Part shown: piece after piece, positions 1 to 9,136 of the stretch | Layout of the letters: the number at the start of each line of letters is the position of its first letter | Position numbering within the stretch: the stretch's first letter is position 1 | The notes under the pieces: model-generated | Databases searched by the model: none | What the model saw: the letters and a program-made list of their open reading frames with translations, nothing else | What the model was told of the DNA's origin: nothing | Translations under genes and position numbers: made by a program | Assembly: GCF_000711795.1 (NCBI RefSeq) | Contig: NZ_KL543978.1 | Location: 87,826-151,825 of the forward strand | DNA length: 64,000 nucleotides | Direction: 5' to 3' | Origin: Vibrio pacinii DSM 19139 | Lineage (GTDB): Bacteria; Pseudomonadota; Gammaproteobacteria; Enterobacterales; Vibrionaceae

Positions 1-1353
1 ATCGAAGGTCCAACTGCCATCGGGCTGGAAGGTCAATCCATCCACTTGTCCTGCGCTGAACGTCAGCGTATCTCCCGCATCAATGTCCGTAGCGTACACA
101 TGCCCAGAGGCCGTCGCGCCATCTTCATCGACTTTCACGGTGGCCATCGGTATCAGCACTGGGGCGTCATTCACGTTGTTAACGGTTAAGTCAAACGTGG
201 TGGAGACTTGCGCTCCGGCCGTATCGGTCGCGGTCACTGTAATACTGGTTTGTCCCACATCACTGTTGGCTGGCGTACCACTGAAGGTGCCCGTACTCGC
301 ATCAAAATGCAGCCAGGCAGGCAGCGTGCCCGTTGACAGCATCAACGTATCGCCATGGTCAATATCACTGAAGGTATCCGCAGGAAGCGCAAACTGAAGT
401 GTGCCATCCTGATCAACTGCTTGGTCTGCAACAGCATGAGTGACTGTTGGCGCGTCATTCGTACCTTCAACATTTACCTTGACTTGAGTCTGTATTACAT
501 GCCCGAATTTGTCCGTTGCCGTAACAGTAAAATGTTCAGTGTGGACTTCGCCTTCGCCTAGTTGATCCGTCTCGACAAGACGATTATCCAAATGATAATG
601 CCATTCACCTGTTTTGCTATCGAGTTGCAGATCGCCGTATTTGCCATGCGTAGACGCTACAGACCAACTCACAGATTGGCTACCATCACCAGAGGCAGTT
701 AATCGCCCATCAACAGTATTGACAGAAGCATCCTCTTTTAAGGACTGAACAGGAGGCAAATGATTGATGACCAAAGTGTGTTGAGCCACAGTATTGGCTT
801 GAGGAAGTTGATTCGCTGAATGATTGCTTGCCGGGGAATGGTGGAGGTTAATGACCAGCTCTGCTTGATTGTTGTCACTATGAGCCACAAGCGTTGATTT
901 AAAATTATTACCCCCTAAAACTGTTTCTTTAACATCAACAGCGATATGGTGTCCGCCACGATGAGTACCTAAATCTTTGTTTGCTGTTGGCTCAACCTGA
1001 CTATCATTAGTATCAACGAAAGAATTGATATCATTAACGTCTACGTCTTCACTCCTTGAAGCAGACGTAGACTCTGGAATATCTGTCGTACTTTCATCTA
1101 ACTCACCTTGCGACGGTGTTTCTTCTGGTATCACTTGTGCGTGGGCAGAGTGCCACGATTTGTCAGCCACTAAGTCACGATTAAAATCAGATTCTACATT
1201 GGTGTTTCGAAACTCTTTAGCTTTGAGAAGTTTGGCTTTTTCATCTAACTCTTTAGCCCTGGTTTTGGCTTTGTCATCCCTTTTTTTGGCATTTTTTTCT
1301 TCTGAAGGGCGTGTTTGTTTGTTGCTGGCATCTTCCGATTTCTGAACACTCAT
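1..1353 (-). CDS. Large VCBS/cadherin-like adhesin, N-terminal part (cut by window edge)
   Basis: An open frame of 451 codons runs from an ATG at 1353 to the window edge with no stop, so the protein is partial. Ribosome site AAGGG lies 8 bases before the ATG. Residues 1-50 are lysine/glutamate-rich and look like a coiled coil. Residues about 50-200 are low-complexity and acidic. From about 205 come extracellular beta-sandwich repeats: a VCBS-type repeat, a cadherin-like (CADG) repeat framed by GTNDAP and NVNDAP linkers, then another VCBS repeat. These linkers are typical of giant calcium-binding type I secreted adhesins. There is no Sec signal peptide, which fits C-terminal-signal export by the transporter genes just upstream in the same direction. 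The N-terminus has no di-alanine LapG-type cleavage site. The repeat family is clear; the biological target is unknown. Confidence 0.85.
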   Translation of the reverse strand, partial: MSVQKSEDASNKQTRPSEEKNAKKRDDKAKTRAKELDEKAKLLKAKEFRNTNVESDFNRDLVADKSWHSAHAQVIPEETPSQGELDESTTDIPESTSASRSEDVDVNDINSFVDTNDSQVEPTANKDLGTHRGGHHIAVDVKETVLGGNNFKSTLVAHSDNNQAELVINLHHSPASNHSANQLPQANTVAQHTLVINHLPPVQSLKEDASVNTVDGRLTASGDGSQSVSWSVASTHGKYGDLQLDSKTGEWHYHLDNRLVETDQLGEGEVHTEHFTVTATDKFGHVIQTQVKVNVEGTNDAPTVTHAVADQAVDQDGTLQFALPADTFSDIDHGDTLMLSTGTLPAWLHFDASTGTFSGTPANSDVGQTSITVTATDTAGAQVSTTFDLTVNNVNDAPVLIPMATVKVDEDGATASGHVYATDIDAGDTLTFSAGQVDGLTFQPDGSWTFD

Positions 1354-1368
1354 ATTGTTTACCCTTCT

Positions 1369-2694
1369 TTATCGCTCACCAAAAGATTCTCGGATATTAG
1401 TAAATACTGGTTTCCACAAATATTGAAAAATAGTTTTATCACCAGTCACGATGTCTGCCTCTCCCGTCATACCAGGTAATAGGCGTAGCATTTCAGGATT
1501 ATTGCCAAAATAAGGTTTGGGTATATCGATTTGAACCTTGTAATAGACTCCACCTTTTTCATCTGCGTCCGTCGTCGGTGATATTTTCCTAACTGTTCCA
1601 TTAATAGAGCCATATCGACTGTAGTCATAAGCGTCTATTTTTATTTTGGCTAATTGACCTACTCGGACAAAGCCAATATCTCTGGGTGACAATTTCGCTT
1701 CCAAAAGAGCTGTTGCTGTTGTTGGTACAATGACAGCAACTGTTCCTCCCGGTTGTATGACACTTCCTGATGAAGAATTGGGAATCGATTGAATAATACC
1801 ATCCACAGGTGAAATGATAGTGTCTTGCTGAATTTGAAGACTTGATGATTTGAGCCTTGCAGTAACCCCAATTAACTCCGAATGCGCGTCAGTACGTTGT
1901 TCCCCGACTTCTTTATATAGAGTGGCAATTCTCTGCTCTAACTGCCTATGTAGATTGTCGATGCTTCGCTCTACAACGCCTCGTCGCCCCTCCAAACTTT
2001 TTAACTCTCTAACATAAGAGTCATACTTCTGCTGAGTTTCCAACATAGTCAGCCTGGATACCGCCTGACTTCCTTTCTCTGAGTTCATCATTTTCAAAGA
2101 TTGTTCGGAAGATCTAATCTGGTCTTTTAATGGTGGGATTTCAAAATCAATACTATGTAGCTCTGCTGTAGACTTTTCTATATCGGATTGTGACAATTGT
2201 ACGATAGCTTCATATTCCTTATTCATCCTATCTAAACTTTTTAAGTGTTGTTCAACCAACGTTGGATACAAGTTTTTGTAACTTTCGTAGTTAGGCTCTC
2301 TTCTTTCAATAAAAGCATTGTACCTTTCTATCTTCAATTCCAGGTTAGCTTTTTGCCCTAGCAGCTCTTCCTCCACGGCTTGGCTATCAACAGAAACAAA
2401 GCTTGCGATCGTGTCACCTTTTTTAACTAAATCCCCCTCTGATACAAGTACAGAAGCCAAAGTACCGCCAGTCTGGGACTGAATAACTTGTTTATGTCCG
2501 AGGGGAATTACTTGCCCCTTTGCCTTGGCAACTTCTTCGATATTGGCAAAAATTGACCAAACCAAGACGGCAAAAACAGATGCAACAATAAACAACATAA
2601 CACGCAGAATTAATTTCCTTTCGGAAGGCGCTTCTATTGCTTCGGTGAACTCATGTTCAGGTAAATAGCGATTATTTAACTCACGATTAGCCAT
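1369..2694 (-). CDS. HlyD-family type I secretion adaptor (membrane fusion protein)
   Basis: This is the periplasmic adaptor that links the inner-membrane ABC exporter to an outer-membrane TolC-type channel. It is 441 residues from the ATG at 2694, chosen because a GGGGAG ribosome site sits 4 bases upstream; an in-frame start 36 bases earlier lacks one. It has a short cytoplasmic N-terminus, one membrane segment at about residues 30-50, a first lipoyl half with the GQVIPLGHKQVIQ-type motif, a long coiled-coil hairpin at about 110-290, and the second lipoyl half plus beta-barrel (DTIISPVDGII and a C-terminal GMTGEADIVTG stretch, typical HlyD/LapC/PrtE). The start overlaps the end of the upstream ABC gene by 8 bases, and the adhesin gene follows 15 bases downstream, so this is one operon. 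No TolC-like gene is in the window. Confidence 0.92.
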   Translation of the reverse strand: MANRELNNRYLPEHEFTEAIEAPSERKLILRVMLFIVASVFAVLVWSIFANIEEVAKAKGQVIPLGHKQVIQSQTGGTLASVLVSEGDLVKKGDTIASFVSVDSQAVEEELLGQKANLELKIERYNAFIERREPNYESYKNLYPTLVEQHLKSLDRMNKEYEAIVQLSQSDIEKSTAELHSIDFEIPPLKDQIRSSEQSLKMMNSEKGSQAVSRLTMLETQQKYDSYVRELKSLEGRRGVVERSIDNLHRQLEQRIATLYKEVGEQRTDAHSELIGVTARLKSSSLQIQQDTIISPVDGIIQSIPNSSSGSVIQPGGTVAVIVPTTATALLEAKLSPRDIGFVRVGQLAKIKIDAYDYSRYGSINGTVRKISPTTDADEKGGVYYKVQIDIPKPYFGNNPEMLRLLPGMTGEADIVTGDKTIFQYLWKPVFTNIRESFGER

Positions 2695-4762
2695 TTTGCT
2701 CCCCTTGCTCGACCGCTTTCTCTGCTTCATTTTCTTTATTCATAATAGGACCGGTGTAAACAACTGATCCTTTATCCAAGATGATGACTTTATCTGCCTG
2801 ATGAATTAAATCTTTGTCATGGCTACTAAACAAAACCGTGGTATTCCCCTTTAGCTGAGTCAGTGTTGATATAAAATCACGTTTGGCTTCGGGATTTCTG
2901 TTAGCAATAGGCTCATCCAGAACTAACAACGAAGAACGTTTAGCTAAAGCGACCGCTAAACCTACATAACCACTTTCGACCGATGAGAATACGCTGGCAC
3001 CTTTGCCAAATACCTCGGCATTAACATCGTTATTTAATGCTTTCAGTATCGGCCCAGCACCCGCCTTAATAAGTGCCTCTCGAACTTCATCGTCAGTTGC
3101 TTCGGGACAAGCGACTCTTATATTTTGCGCCAAAGAACCAGGAATAATATCGGCATGAGTGGGACTGTATGCCGCCCAACGACGTAACGCCTCCGTGTCA
3201 TATTGTTTACAGTTTTTACCGTTTACCATCACGTACCCAGCTTGAGGCTCTAAAACTCCTAACGCGGAGAGCAGCAAAGATGTTTTCCCACTACCATTTG
3301 GCCCAATAACGGCCACAATTTCGCCTGGTGAAATATCAAAATTAACCCCTGATAATGCAGGTTCACTCTCTGCGCTATACCTTAAAGTGACATGTTTAAA
3401 ACTCATTGAGGGTGGATTTTTAATATCAGGTAGCTCAAGTCGCATTGCACTAAATTCAGTAGGTACTTCCATAAAACGATCAAATTGAGAGGCCGTTCCC
3501 TTAACCATCGCAATCTTCTGACGAGCAGAAAATGCAAGTTGAGCAGGACCTGTAATTCGCCAAATAAGCATAGTACAAGCGATAAGTGCTCCAGGAGTGA
3601 TGCTTTGGTTCAAGGTTAAATAGATACCTGTAAACACCGTGACTAAAACGGTAATCAACCCCATAGCATGAGCAATCGCGGCATTTAACCCACTCCGTTT
3701 GGTGTAATTAAAATTTTGCCGTGAGTTCTCTTTTGCACGACGCATAAAATCGTTATACCAACCTTCTGGTTCTCCTGCTGCCTTCAGGTAGAGGATATTT
3801 TTTGATAACTCATTAAAGCTACTTTGGTATTCATTGGAAATAGTAGGTGTGGCTGCTTTGACATATTTTTCAACCAGCTTCATCACTAAATAAAACAGTG
3901 CCAGCATGACAATAGGTACAACAACTAGCCAACCGCTTAACAATGCAATCGTTAGAAGAACAACAATGGAAAACGGTAAGTCCAATAAGCCAGATCCTGC
4001 TGGGCCAGCCATCACTTTCCTAATATTCTCTGTATTTCTAATCCGCGACATATGATTAGCAAGCCCCACTCGAGAAAGTACAGATAGCGGCATACTCAAC
4101 AATCGATTAAACGTAATTGAAGATAAATCTCTGGAGAATCGGTTGCTTGAAATGGTGACAATTTTTGATCGCAAAATACGACTAACAACCAACACAGCAA
4201 GGGCGATAACAGCGCCAGCAGCAATATTTGGAAGAATTTGAGGAGCGTGACCAGCAATAACTCGGTCATACACTGCCATTGTAAACAAAGGAATCGCTAA
4301 GCCGGTTAAACTGGATAACAGACTTAACCAGAATACAGGACGATACCATTTAGTTAACTTGGCATACTGAGTAGCAAAAAAACGCGATTTCTTGCCCATA
4401 TCTGGCAGTGAATCAACGAGGAATACGTAGCCACCTTCGAGGCTTTTAGACATTACAGCCCAATGGTTTCTCTCATCTAGCGACTCAAAAGTACCATTAT
4501 TGAGCCTCATGACCTGAGGTATTCCCTCCTCCGAAATCCAAATAAACGGTAACAGTAAATCTCTTAATGTATGTTTGTTGCACTTTTGTACACTTACATC
4601 AACCTGATGCTTTTTAAACAGTACATAGGCTTCAAGATAAGTTAATCCCTGATCTAAGACGTTTCGTTCAATATTGCTTGCTTGAACATTTAAACCCAGA
4701 TGCTTAAATAACAGGATCAGTGCGGGTTTAAAGTTCTTTATAGGAGCTTTTTCATCTTTCAT
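2687..4762 (-). CDS. Type I secretion ABC transporter with peptidase-like N-terminal domain and partly degenerate ATPase
   Basis: This 691-residue protein has the three-part layout of RTX/LapB exporters. Residues 1-130 form a C39-peptidase-like domain without a catalytic Cys at the expected N-terminal place, so it is probably a substrate-binding CLD domain. Membrane segments occupy about 140-425 and a nucleotide-binding domain about 450-665. Walker A is intact (GPNGSGKT, 487-494), as are Walker B (LLVLDEP, about 612-618) and the switch histidine H648. The signature LSGGQ is replaced by SSVESGY near 593-599, the Q-loop glutamine is lost (YSPT) and the D-loop SALD reads ANRN. The start overlaps the stop of the next ABC gene (ATGA), so the two are translationally coupled and may form a heterodimer. 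Confidence 0.9.
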   Translation of the reverse strand: MKDEKAPIKNFKPALILLFKHLGLNVQASNIERNVLDQGLTYLEAYVLFKKHQVDVSVQKCNKHTLRDLLLPFIWISEEGIPQVMRLNNGTFESLDERNHWAVMSKSLEGGYVFLVDSLPDMGKKSRFFATQYAKLTKWYRPVFWLSLLSSLTGLAIPLFTMAVYDRVIAGHAPQILPNIAAGAVIALAVLVVSRILRSKIVTISSNRFSRDLSSITFNRLLSMPLSVLSRVGLANHMSRIRNTENIRKVMAGPAGSGLLDLPFSIVVLLTIALLSGWLVVVPIVMLALFYLVMKLVEKYVKAATPTISNEYQSSFNELSKNILYLKAAGEPEGWYNDFMRRAKENSRQNFNYTKRSGLNAAIAHAMGLITVLVTVFTGIYLTLNQSITPGALIACTMLIWRITGPAQLAFSARQKIAMVKGTASQFDRFMEVPTEFSAMRLELPDIKNPPSMSFKHVTLRYSAESEPALSGVNFDISPGEIVAVIGPNGSGKTSLLLSALGVLEPQAGYVMVNGKNCKQYDTEALRRWAAYSPTHADIIPGSLAQNIRVACPEATDDEVREALIKAGAGPILKALNNDVNAEVFGKGASVFSSVESGYVGLAVALAKRSSLLVLDEPIANRNPEAKRDFISTLTQLKGNTTVLFSSHDKDLIHQADKVIILDKGSVVYTGPIMNKENEAEKAVEQGEQNG

Positions 4763-6414
4763 AAGTTCACTCCCTGTGTCGCTTCATTACTGATTATCCC
4801 ATCGAGACCGATGTGTAGTTTCAAATCGCTGATAGCAGACATTTCGGTGAAATATGACGCAACGATAATCGTCATATTATTTCTTTTATCATTTAATAAA
4901 TTTGACAACTTAGATTGAGAATCCGCATCCAGTGAAACCATTGGTTCATCCAGTAAAAGTATGGATGGCTGTTGAGATAATGCACGTATCAACGAAACCA
5001 GCTTCAGTGCACCTTTATTTAGGATTTGTCCCTGACCACTGCCTATTTGGGTCTGAAAACCATAAGGTAACTTAGCGATAGTTTCAGAAAGCCCTAACCT
5101 TTCTGATAACTCAGTGGCATAAGCTTCGTTTTCAGGATGAAACATCGTCATATTATCCATCACCGTTCCTTGGAAGAGTGACCCCCAGGGAGACACATAA
5201 CAAACAGATTGTCTGAACTCAAAATCATCATGCTGAAACAAAGGTATGCCTGCTATCTTGATCACGCCATTTTCTACAGGATAGAAAGCACCGATAGAAC
5301 CAAGAAACAGGCTGGCATAGCTCATTGGGTTTGAGGTAACTGTCGTTATCGAGCCTGCAGGTATTTCAACATTTATCCCCGTTAACTTGGCCCCTTTCTT
5401 TGAAGTACTGACTTGTTCGAAATGCACGGGCCCCAACGGTAACTTAGCCTGATAACTGACTTCTCTTGTAAATTGTTCTAAAGGAGCGCTCAACAGATTT
5501 TCGATATCCTGACTCACGACTTTCACTGAAGAGAATTTCGCTCGGAGACTACCGATTGAACTTAAAGGGGCTACAGCCCGCCCAGCTAAAATAGAACATG
5601 CCGCCAACCCACCTGTCGTTAAAGAGCCATCAAGAACAGATAAGCACCCAACAATTACAATGGTCAAAGTCGTCGCCAAAGATGCACCCTGTACAATTTC
5701 CTGAAGCCGAGACGAAAGCAAATCTACCTCCGTCTGAAGTCTGAATTGCGTATAGTTGAACTCTTTAAACCTATGAGTCATTCGCGCTTCTATTGCCAAA
5801 GCTTTTACGGTCGTTAACCCCGATAAAACTAAAACAAGAACACGCGTCCTTTCACTATCACTGACTGCTAGATTTTTTGTCGCTTCTAATAACTTTCTAC
5901 TGATGACCCAGACCCAAATACCAGCGAGTACCCATACCAATAAAGGAACAGCAACAACCCAGCCTCCGATATAGAAAATGAGAAACAAAAAAAGAAGAAT
6001 AAAAGGTACGTCCATCATGGCCACAGCAGCTTGACCAGAATATAAATCGCGCACTACAGCAATGTTTTTTATACCGCTAAGGATTTTTCCCGAACCCAGA
6101 CTCTCTAAATATCGAAAATCTGATTTTAAAAGACGGTTAACTAACTTAGCCGTTACAGAATATTCATAATTTACGGCGGAAGATGCTAAGAACCAACTTC
6201 GGACATAGCGTAAAAGAAGCTCTAAAACTATCGCAATGCTGACGCCAATTAGAAGGACATTGGCAGTTCCATAAGCTTCGTTGGGAAGAATGCGGTCGTA
6301 AATCTGCAACATACTGAATGGCAGCGCCATCGATAGCAAATTGATAAATGTAGAAGAGAGCAACAATTGCGTGAAATTGTGATTGCTTTTCAGTACTCGA
6401 ATGTGATCTATCAA
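4759..6414 (-). CDS. Second ABC transporter of the type I secretion operon, ATPase motifs degenerate
   Basis: First gene of the operon, 551 residues, translated from a TTG at 6414 with AGGGA 7 bases upstream; no ATG lies near. About six membrane segments fill residues 15-300 and an ABC ATPase domain about 325-540. The Walker A lysine loop is gone (TSNPMSYAS at 360-368 instead of GxxGxGKS/T). The Q-loop glutamine is absent (VSPW), the signature reads ILNKGALK at 464-471, and the switch histidine is missing (ASYF near 519-522). Walker B ILLLDEP (485-491) and a D-loop SLD survive. It is therefore unlikely to hydrolyse ATP alone. It overlaps the start of the 691-residue ABC gene by 4 bases. Family: type I secretion permease/ATPase; role inferred as the non-catalytic partner. 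Confidence 0.85.
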   Translation of the reverse strand: MIDHIRVLKSNHNFTQLLLSSTFINLLSMALPFSMLQIYDRILPNEAYGTANVLLIGVSIAIVLELLLRYVRSWFLASSAVNYEYSVTAKLVNRLLKSDFRYLESLGSGKILSGIKNIAVVRDLYSGQAAVAMMDVPFILLFLFLIFYIGGWVVAVPLLVWVLAGIWVWVISRKLLEATKNLAVSDSERTRVLVLVLSGLTTVKALAIEARMTHRFKEFNYTQFRLQTEVDLLSSRLQEIVQGASLATTLTIVIVGCLSVLDGSLTTGGLAACSILAGRAVAPLSSIGSLRAKFSSVKVVSQDIENLLSAPLEQFTREVSYQAKLPLGPVHFEQVSTSKKGAKLTGINVEIPAGSITTVTSNPMSYASLFLGSIGAFYPVENGVIKIAGIPLFQHDDFEFRQSVCYVSPWGSLFQGTVMDNMTMFHPENEAYATELSERLGLSETIAKLPYGFQTQIGSGQGQILNKGALKLVSLIRALSQQPSILLLDEPMVSLDADSQSKLSNLLNDKRNNMTIIVASYFTEMSAISDLKLHIGLDGIISNEATQGVNL

Positions 6415-6609
6415 CAGAAAGTCCCTATTAATTAAAAGAGGTATCTATATGTTATAGAACAAAAAATATCAACATTCCGAGTTTTAGTGAATTTAATATT
6501 AGGAAACTATCTGAACGTTCAGTCCCACGTAATTTGCATTACTAAAAATATGTCTAATAGATTGAAATGAAGAATATAGCATTTAACTGAGTAACAAACT
6601 TTGGGGCAA

Positions 6610-6640
6610 AAAAGAGTCAGTCTGACGTTCTGACTCTTTT
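6610..6640 (-). terminator. Rho-independent terminator after the small genes at 6.7-7.6 kb
   Basis: A perfect 11-bp stem (AAAAGAGTCAG with CTGACTCTTTT) encloses a 9-base loop. Read on the minus strand it is followed by a T run, so it serves the genes that end at 6699. It also separates them from the secretion operon promoter, which must lie in the AT-rich stretch 6415-6609. Confidence 0.85.
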
Positions 6641-6698
6641 GAATGAAAATACATGGTATCGAGGAAGAGCTTAGGGAGCAGTGGCAGGTTACACTCGC

Positions 6699-6944
6699 TT
6701 ACTCTTGGGACTGATGACCAGTCTTCTCCGCAAGCTTGCGCATAGCCTCGGCAAACGTTGTTGTCCCGCCTTTAGCTTTAACCTGTATCACTTTATAGCC
6801 CATTTTTTCCAGCGCTAGGCGCTCTGCCAAAACAGCTTTGTCATCTTGCTGACTACCCTGAGCAGGCTGATGAATGTAACACCCTTCTAGTTGACCATCT
6901 TCGACCAATTGGTGGTGTCTCAATGCATTGATATCGCAATTCAT
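6699..6944 (-). CDS. Small hypothetical protein
   Basis: 81 residues, no family recognised. The N-terminal half is polar with MNCDINALRHH, and the C-terminal half (ALEKMGYKVIQVKAKGG, then an amphipathic AMRKLAEK stretch) looks like a small alpha/beta fold. No signal peptide or membrane segment. Ribosome site is weak. It lies 38 bases after the DUF3820 gene on the same strand and before a good terminator, so it is probably the last gene of a short operon with it. It might be a regulator or an adaptor, but nothing in the sequence shows this. Confidence 0.6.
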   Translation of the reverse strand: MNCDINALRHHQLVEDGQLEGCYIHQPAQGSQQDDKAVLAERLALEKMGYKVIQVKAKGGTTTFAEAMRKLAEKTGHQSQE

Positions 6945-6982
6945 AGTAAGTCTTTTGGTTTTAATTAGGAGTACTGGGGTGG

Positions 6983-7198
6983 TTACATTCGCTTTAAAGG
7001 CTTAACCACGCTATCTAACCCCTCAATTTTGAGTGCTAAACAGAGCTGCAGCAGTTTACCCAACTCGCCTTCGGGAAAGCCTTTCTTATCGAACCACAAC
7101 AAATACTCTTCTGGTAGATCAATCAATGCCCGCCCAGCATATTTACCAAATGGCATCGGCATACGAGCCAGTTTTATCAGGTTTTCTTTTTCTAACAT
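6983..7198 (-). CDS. DUF3820 family protein
   Basis: 71 residues that match the small DUF3820 family, sometimes annotated as putative quorum-sensing-regulated virulence factor. Diagnostic stretches are MPFGKYAGRALIDLP and EYLLWFDKKGFPEGELGKLL. The family fold resembles the DnaQ/exonuclease-associated small domain and its function is not established. ATG at 7198. It lies between the XRE regulator upstream and the 81-residue gene downstream, all on the same strand. Confidence 0.85.
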   Translation of the reverse strand: MLEKENLIKLARMPMPFGKYAGRALIDLPEEYLLWFDKKGFPEGELGKLLQLCLALKIEGLDSVVKPLKRM

Positions 7199-7258
7199 CA
7201 GGCTTTACTCTGTGGATTCGGTCGTGACAGTTTACACTTTTCAAGCCAAAGACAACAA

Positions 7259-7615
7259 CTAAGGCTGAGGCGTCACAGTATGAGCGTACTCTACCACGAT
7301 TTGATTTCCTTCAATGTAAGCATTTTGGATATCGCCATCAACACTCATTCTGCTTTGCAGGTAAATTACTTTAGGTCCATTGGCTAAATCTTCTTTCAAT
7401 GACGGAAACACATTATGAGGTTCCAAGCGCAATAAACGACAAAACTGGCTGACAAACGACATTGTCAGTGGTTTTTCACCACGTAATAATTGCGAAAAGG
7501 CAAGCTGACTCATGCCAAGCTTTTTAGCAAACTCCATCTGTGTTAGACGCATTTTTGACTTTTGTGACATCCAAGACTGATACAAAGCTTCTCTATCTTT
7601 ATCAGTAAACTCCAC
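7259..7615 (-). CDS. XRE-type helix-turn-helix regulator
   Basis: 118 residues. A Cro/C1-type helix-turn-helix covers about residues 20-75: TQMEFAKKLGMSQLAFSQLLRGEKPLT is the helix pair with its recognition helix, followed by a third and fourth helix. The C-terminal 40 residues hold a short beta-rich region (VIYLQSRMSVDGD and IEGNQIVVEYA), possibly for dimerisation or a ligand. It may be autoregulatory like many XRE proteins. It is not next to an obvious toxin or phage gene, so I do not call it an antitoxin or repressor of a known system. Confidence 0.8.
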   Translation of the reverse strand: MEFTDKDREALYQSWMSQKSKMRLTQMEFAKKLGMSQLAFSQLLRGEKPLTMSFVSQFCRLLRLEPHNVFPSLKEDLANGPKVIYLQSRMSVDGDIQNAYIEGNQIVVEYAHTVTPQP

Positions 7616-7783
7616 GATCTTCCCCCACTCTAATTTGTTGGGTGAATTGTCGGTGTTTTGTCGTTAAGATTGTCAGCGCTGGGTTAATGAAAGTCATAAC
7701 CGTGTTGAAACTGTCCTTTCGCGCTGGCTAGTTAAAAGAAGCGCCAAAAAAGCTACCTAATGTATCCGTCTGATCGTGATTAT

Positions 7784-8950
7784 TTAGAACCAACTCAACA
7801 TTAACCGCTTAAACCAATCGACTATTTTTTTAAACAGACCACCTTCTTCAACCGTTTGTTGCGCCACCAAATCAACGCGAGCAACTTGCTCATCCTCTAG
7901 ACGGTAAATAACGCTGCCAACAATGTCACCTTTACTTATCGGAGCAATAAGATCATTTGAGTACTCTAGCTCAGCCGTTAGCTTGTTACTGTCCCCTTTT
8001 GCAAGTGTCAGCAATACTGGCTGGCTGATGCCAACAGGGAGATTATCAACCTTACCCATCCACACTCGAGCCTCGGCTAAAGTGTCATCGACACGAGAAG
8101 GCGCAACCGTATCAAAAAAGCGAAAGCCGTAGCTCAGCAATTGCTTACTTTCAGACTCGCGACTTTGAGTGCTGCTTGATCCCATGACCACCGAAATTAA
8201 GCGCATGTCGCCACTGGTGGCTGATGTCGCCAAACTATACCCTGCCCCACTGGTATAGCCGGTTTTCATCCCATCGACATTAAGGCTTCGATCGCGTAAT
8301 AAACCATTTCGGTTGTACTGAGTGATGCCGTTATAGGTGTATGCCGTTTCGCTATACAAGGGGTAAATGTCTGGTAAGTCGCGGATAATGGCTTGACTTA
8401 GTATGGCAATATCACGAGGTGTAGAGTAAAGCCCTTCACTGTCTAGGCCATGAGGATTGGTAAACGCACTGTTTTTTATGCCTAAAGTTTGTGCCCAACT
8501 GTTCATTAAACTGGCAAACGCATCCTCACTGCCCGCTACGTGTTCGGCAATAGCCACGCTGGCATCATTTCCTGACTGAACAATCAAACCGCGATAGAGG
8601 TCCATCAGTTTGACGTCGGTAGCCACTTCAATAAACATCTTTGATGAGTCTGGAAAATTCTTTGCCCATGCATTGCGGCTGATGCGCACTTGGTCATCGA
8701 GTGAAATATTGCCACGGTTGACCTCTTGCCCAGCGACATACGCCGTCATTAGCTTGGTCAAGCTTGCAGGGTTGAGTTTGGTATCTGCGTTGTTCTCGAC
8801 TAACACAGCACCAGTATGATAATCGATTAAGATATATCCCTTGGCGCCAAGAGCTGGAGGATCGGGAATAACCGTTGGTGCGGCAATCGCACCAAATGAT
8901 ATGGAAAGGGTGGTAAAGAGCGCTGAAGATTGAAGTAAACGCATAATCAT
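7784..8950 (-). CDS. D-alanyl-D-alanine carboxypeptidase (DacA/PBP5-6 family)
   Basis: A low-molecular-weight penicillin-binding protein that removes the terminal D-Ala from peptidoglycan pentapeptides in the periplasm. From the ATG at 8950 it is 388 residues: signal peptide (RLLQSSALFTTLSISFGAIAA), then the S11 transpeptidase-like domain with SLTKLM (SxxK), SGNDAS (SxN) and KTGYTS (KTG) active-site motifs, then the PBP5 C-terminal beta domain, and an amphipathic tail (FKKIVDWFKRLMLSWF) that anchors it to the inner membrane. The frame stays open 72 bases upstream, but the signal peptide fits the chosen start; the ATG at 8944 is equally possible. It stands alone as a single gene. The specific paralogue (DacA, DacC or DacD) cannot be set from sequence alone. 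Confidence 0.92.
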   Translation of the reverse strand: MIMRLLQSSALFTTLSISFGAIAAPTVIPDPPALGAKGYILIDYHTGAVLVENNADTKLNPASLTKLMTAYVAGQEVNRGNISLDDQVRISRNAWAKNFPDSSKMFIEVATDVKLMDLYRGLIVQSGNDASVAIAEHVAGSEDAFASLMNSWAQTLGIKNSAFTNPHGLDSEGLYSTPRDIAILSQAIIRDLPDIYPLYSETAYTYNGITQYNRNGLLRDRSLNVDGMKTGYTSGAGYSLATSATSGDMRLISVVMGSSSTQSRESESKQLLSYGFRFFDTVAPSRVDDTLAEARVWMGKVDNLPVGISQPVLLTLAKGDSNKLTAELEYSNDLIAPISKGDIVGSVIYRLEDEQVARVDLVAQQTVEEGGLFKKIVDWFKRLMLSWF

Positions 8951-9089
8951 GATGTGCAACGTCTCACTATAAGTGTTGATAAACTCACACAGTATAGACA
9001 AGCGGCGCAGAGTTTCAGCCACTTTGAAACTAATCGTTACTATTCAACCTGCTTTATCAGAAATAGCTCAAAGTCACGCTAGTAGATAC

Positions 9090-9118
9090 AAAAAAGCCAG
9101 CGCTAAGCACTGGCTTGA
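9090..9118 (-). terminator. Rho-independent terminator after the 9137-9493 gene
   Basis: AAGCCAG pairs with CTGGCTT around a loop that can form further pairs, and on the minus strand it is followed by six T. It closes the membrane-protein gene that ends at 9137. Confidence 0.8.
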
Positions 9119-9136
9119 TATCAAGACTGAATAGGT

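Noticed and set aside
83..1345. Plus-strand open frames of 68-106 residues within the first 1.35 kb
   Set aside because: They lie opposite a continuous minus-strand adhesin frame with clear VCBS/cadherin repeats, so they are shadows.
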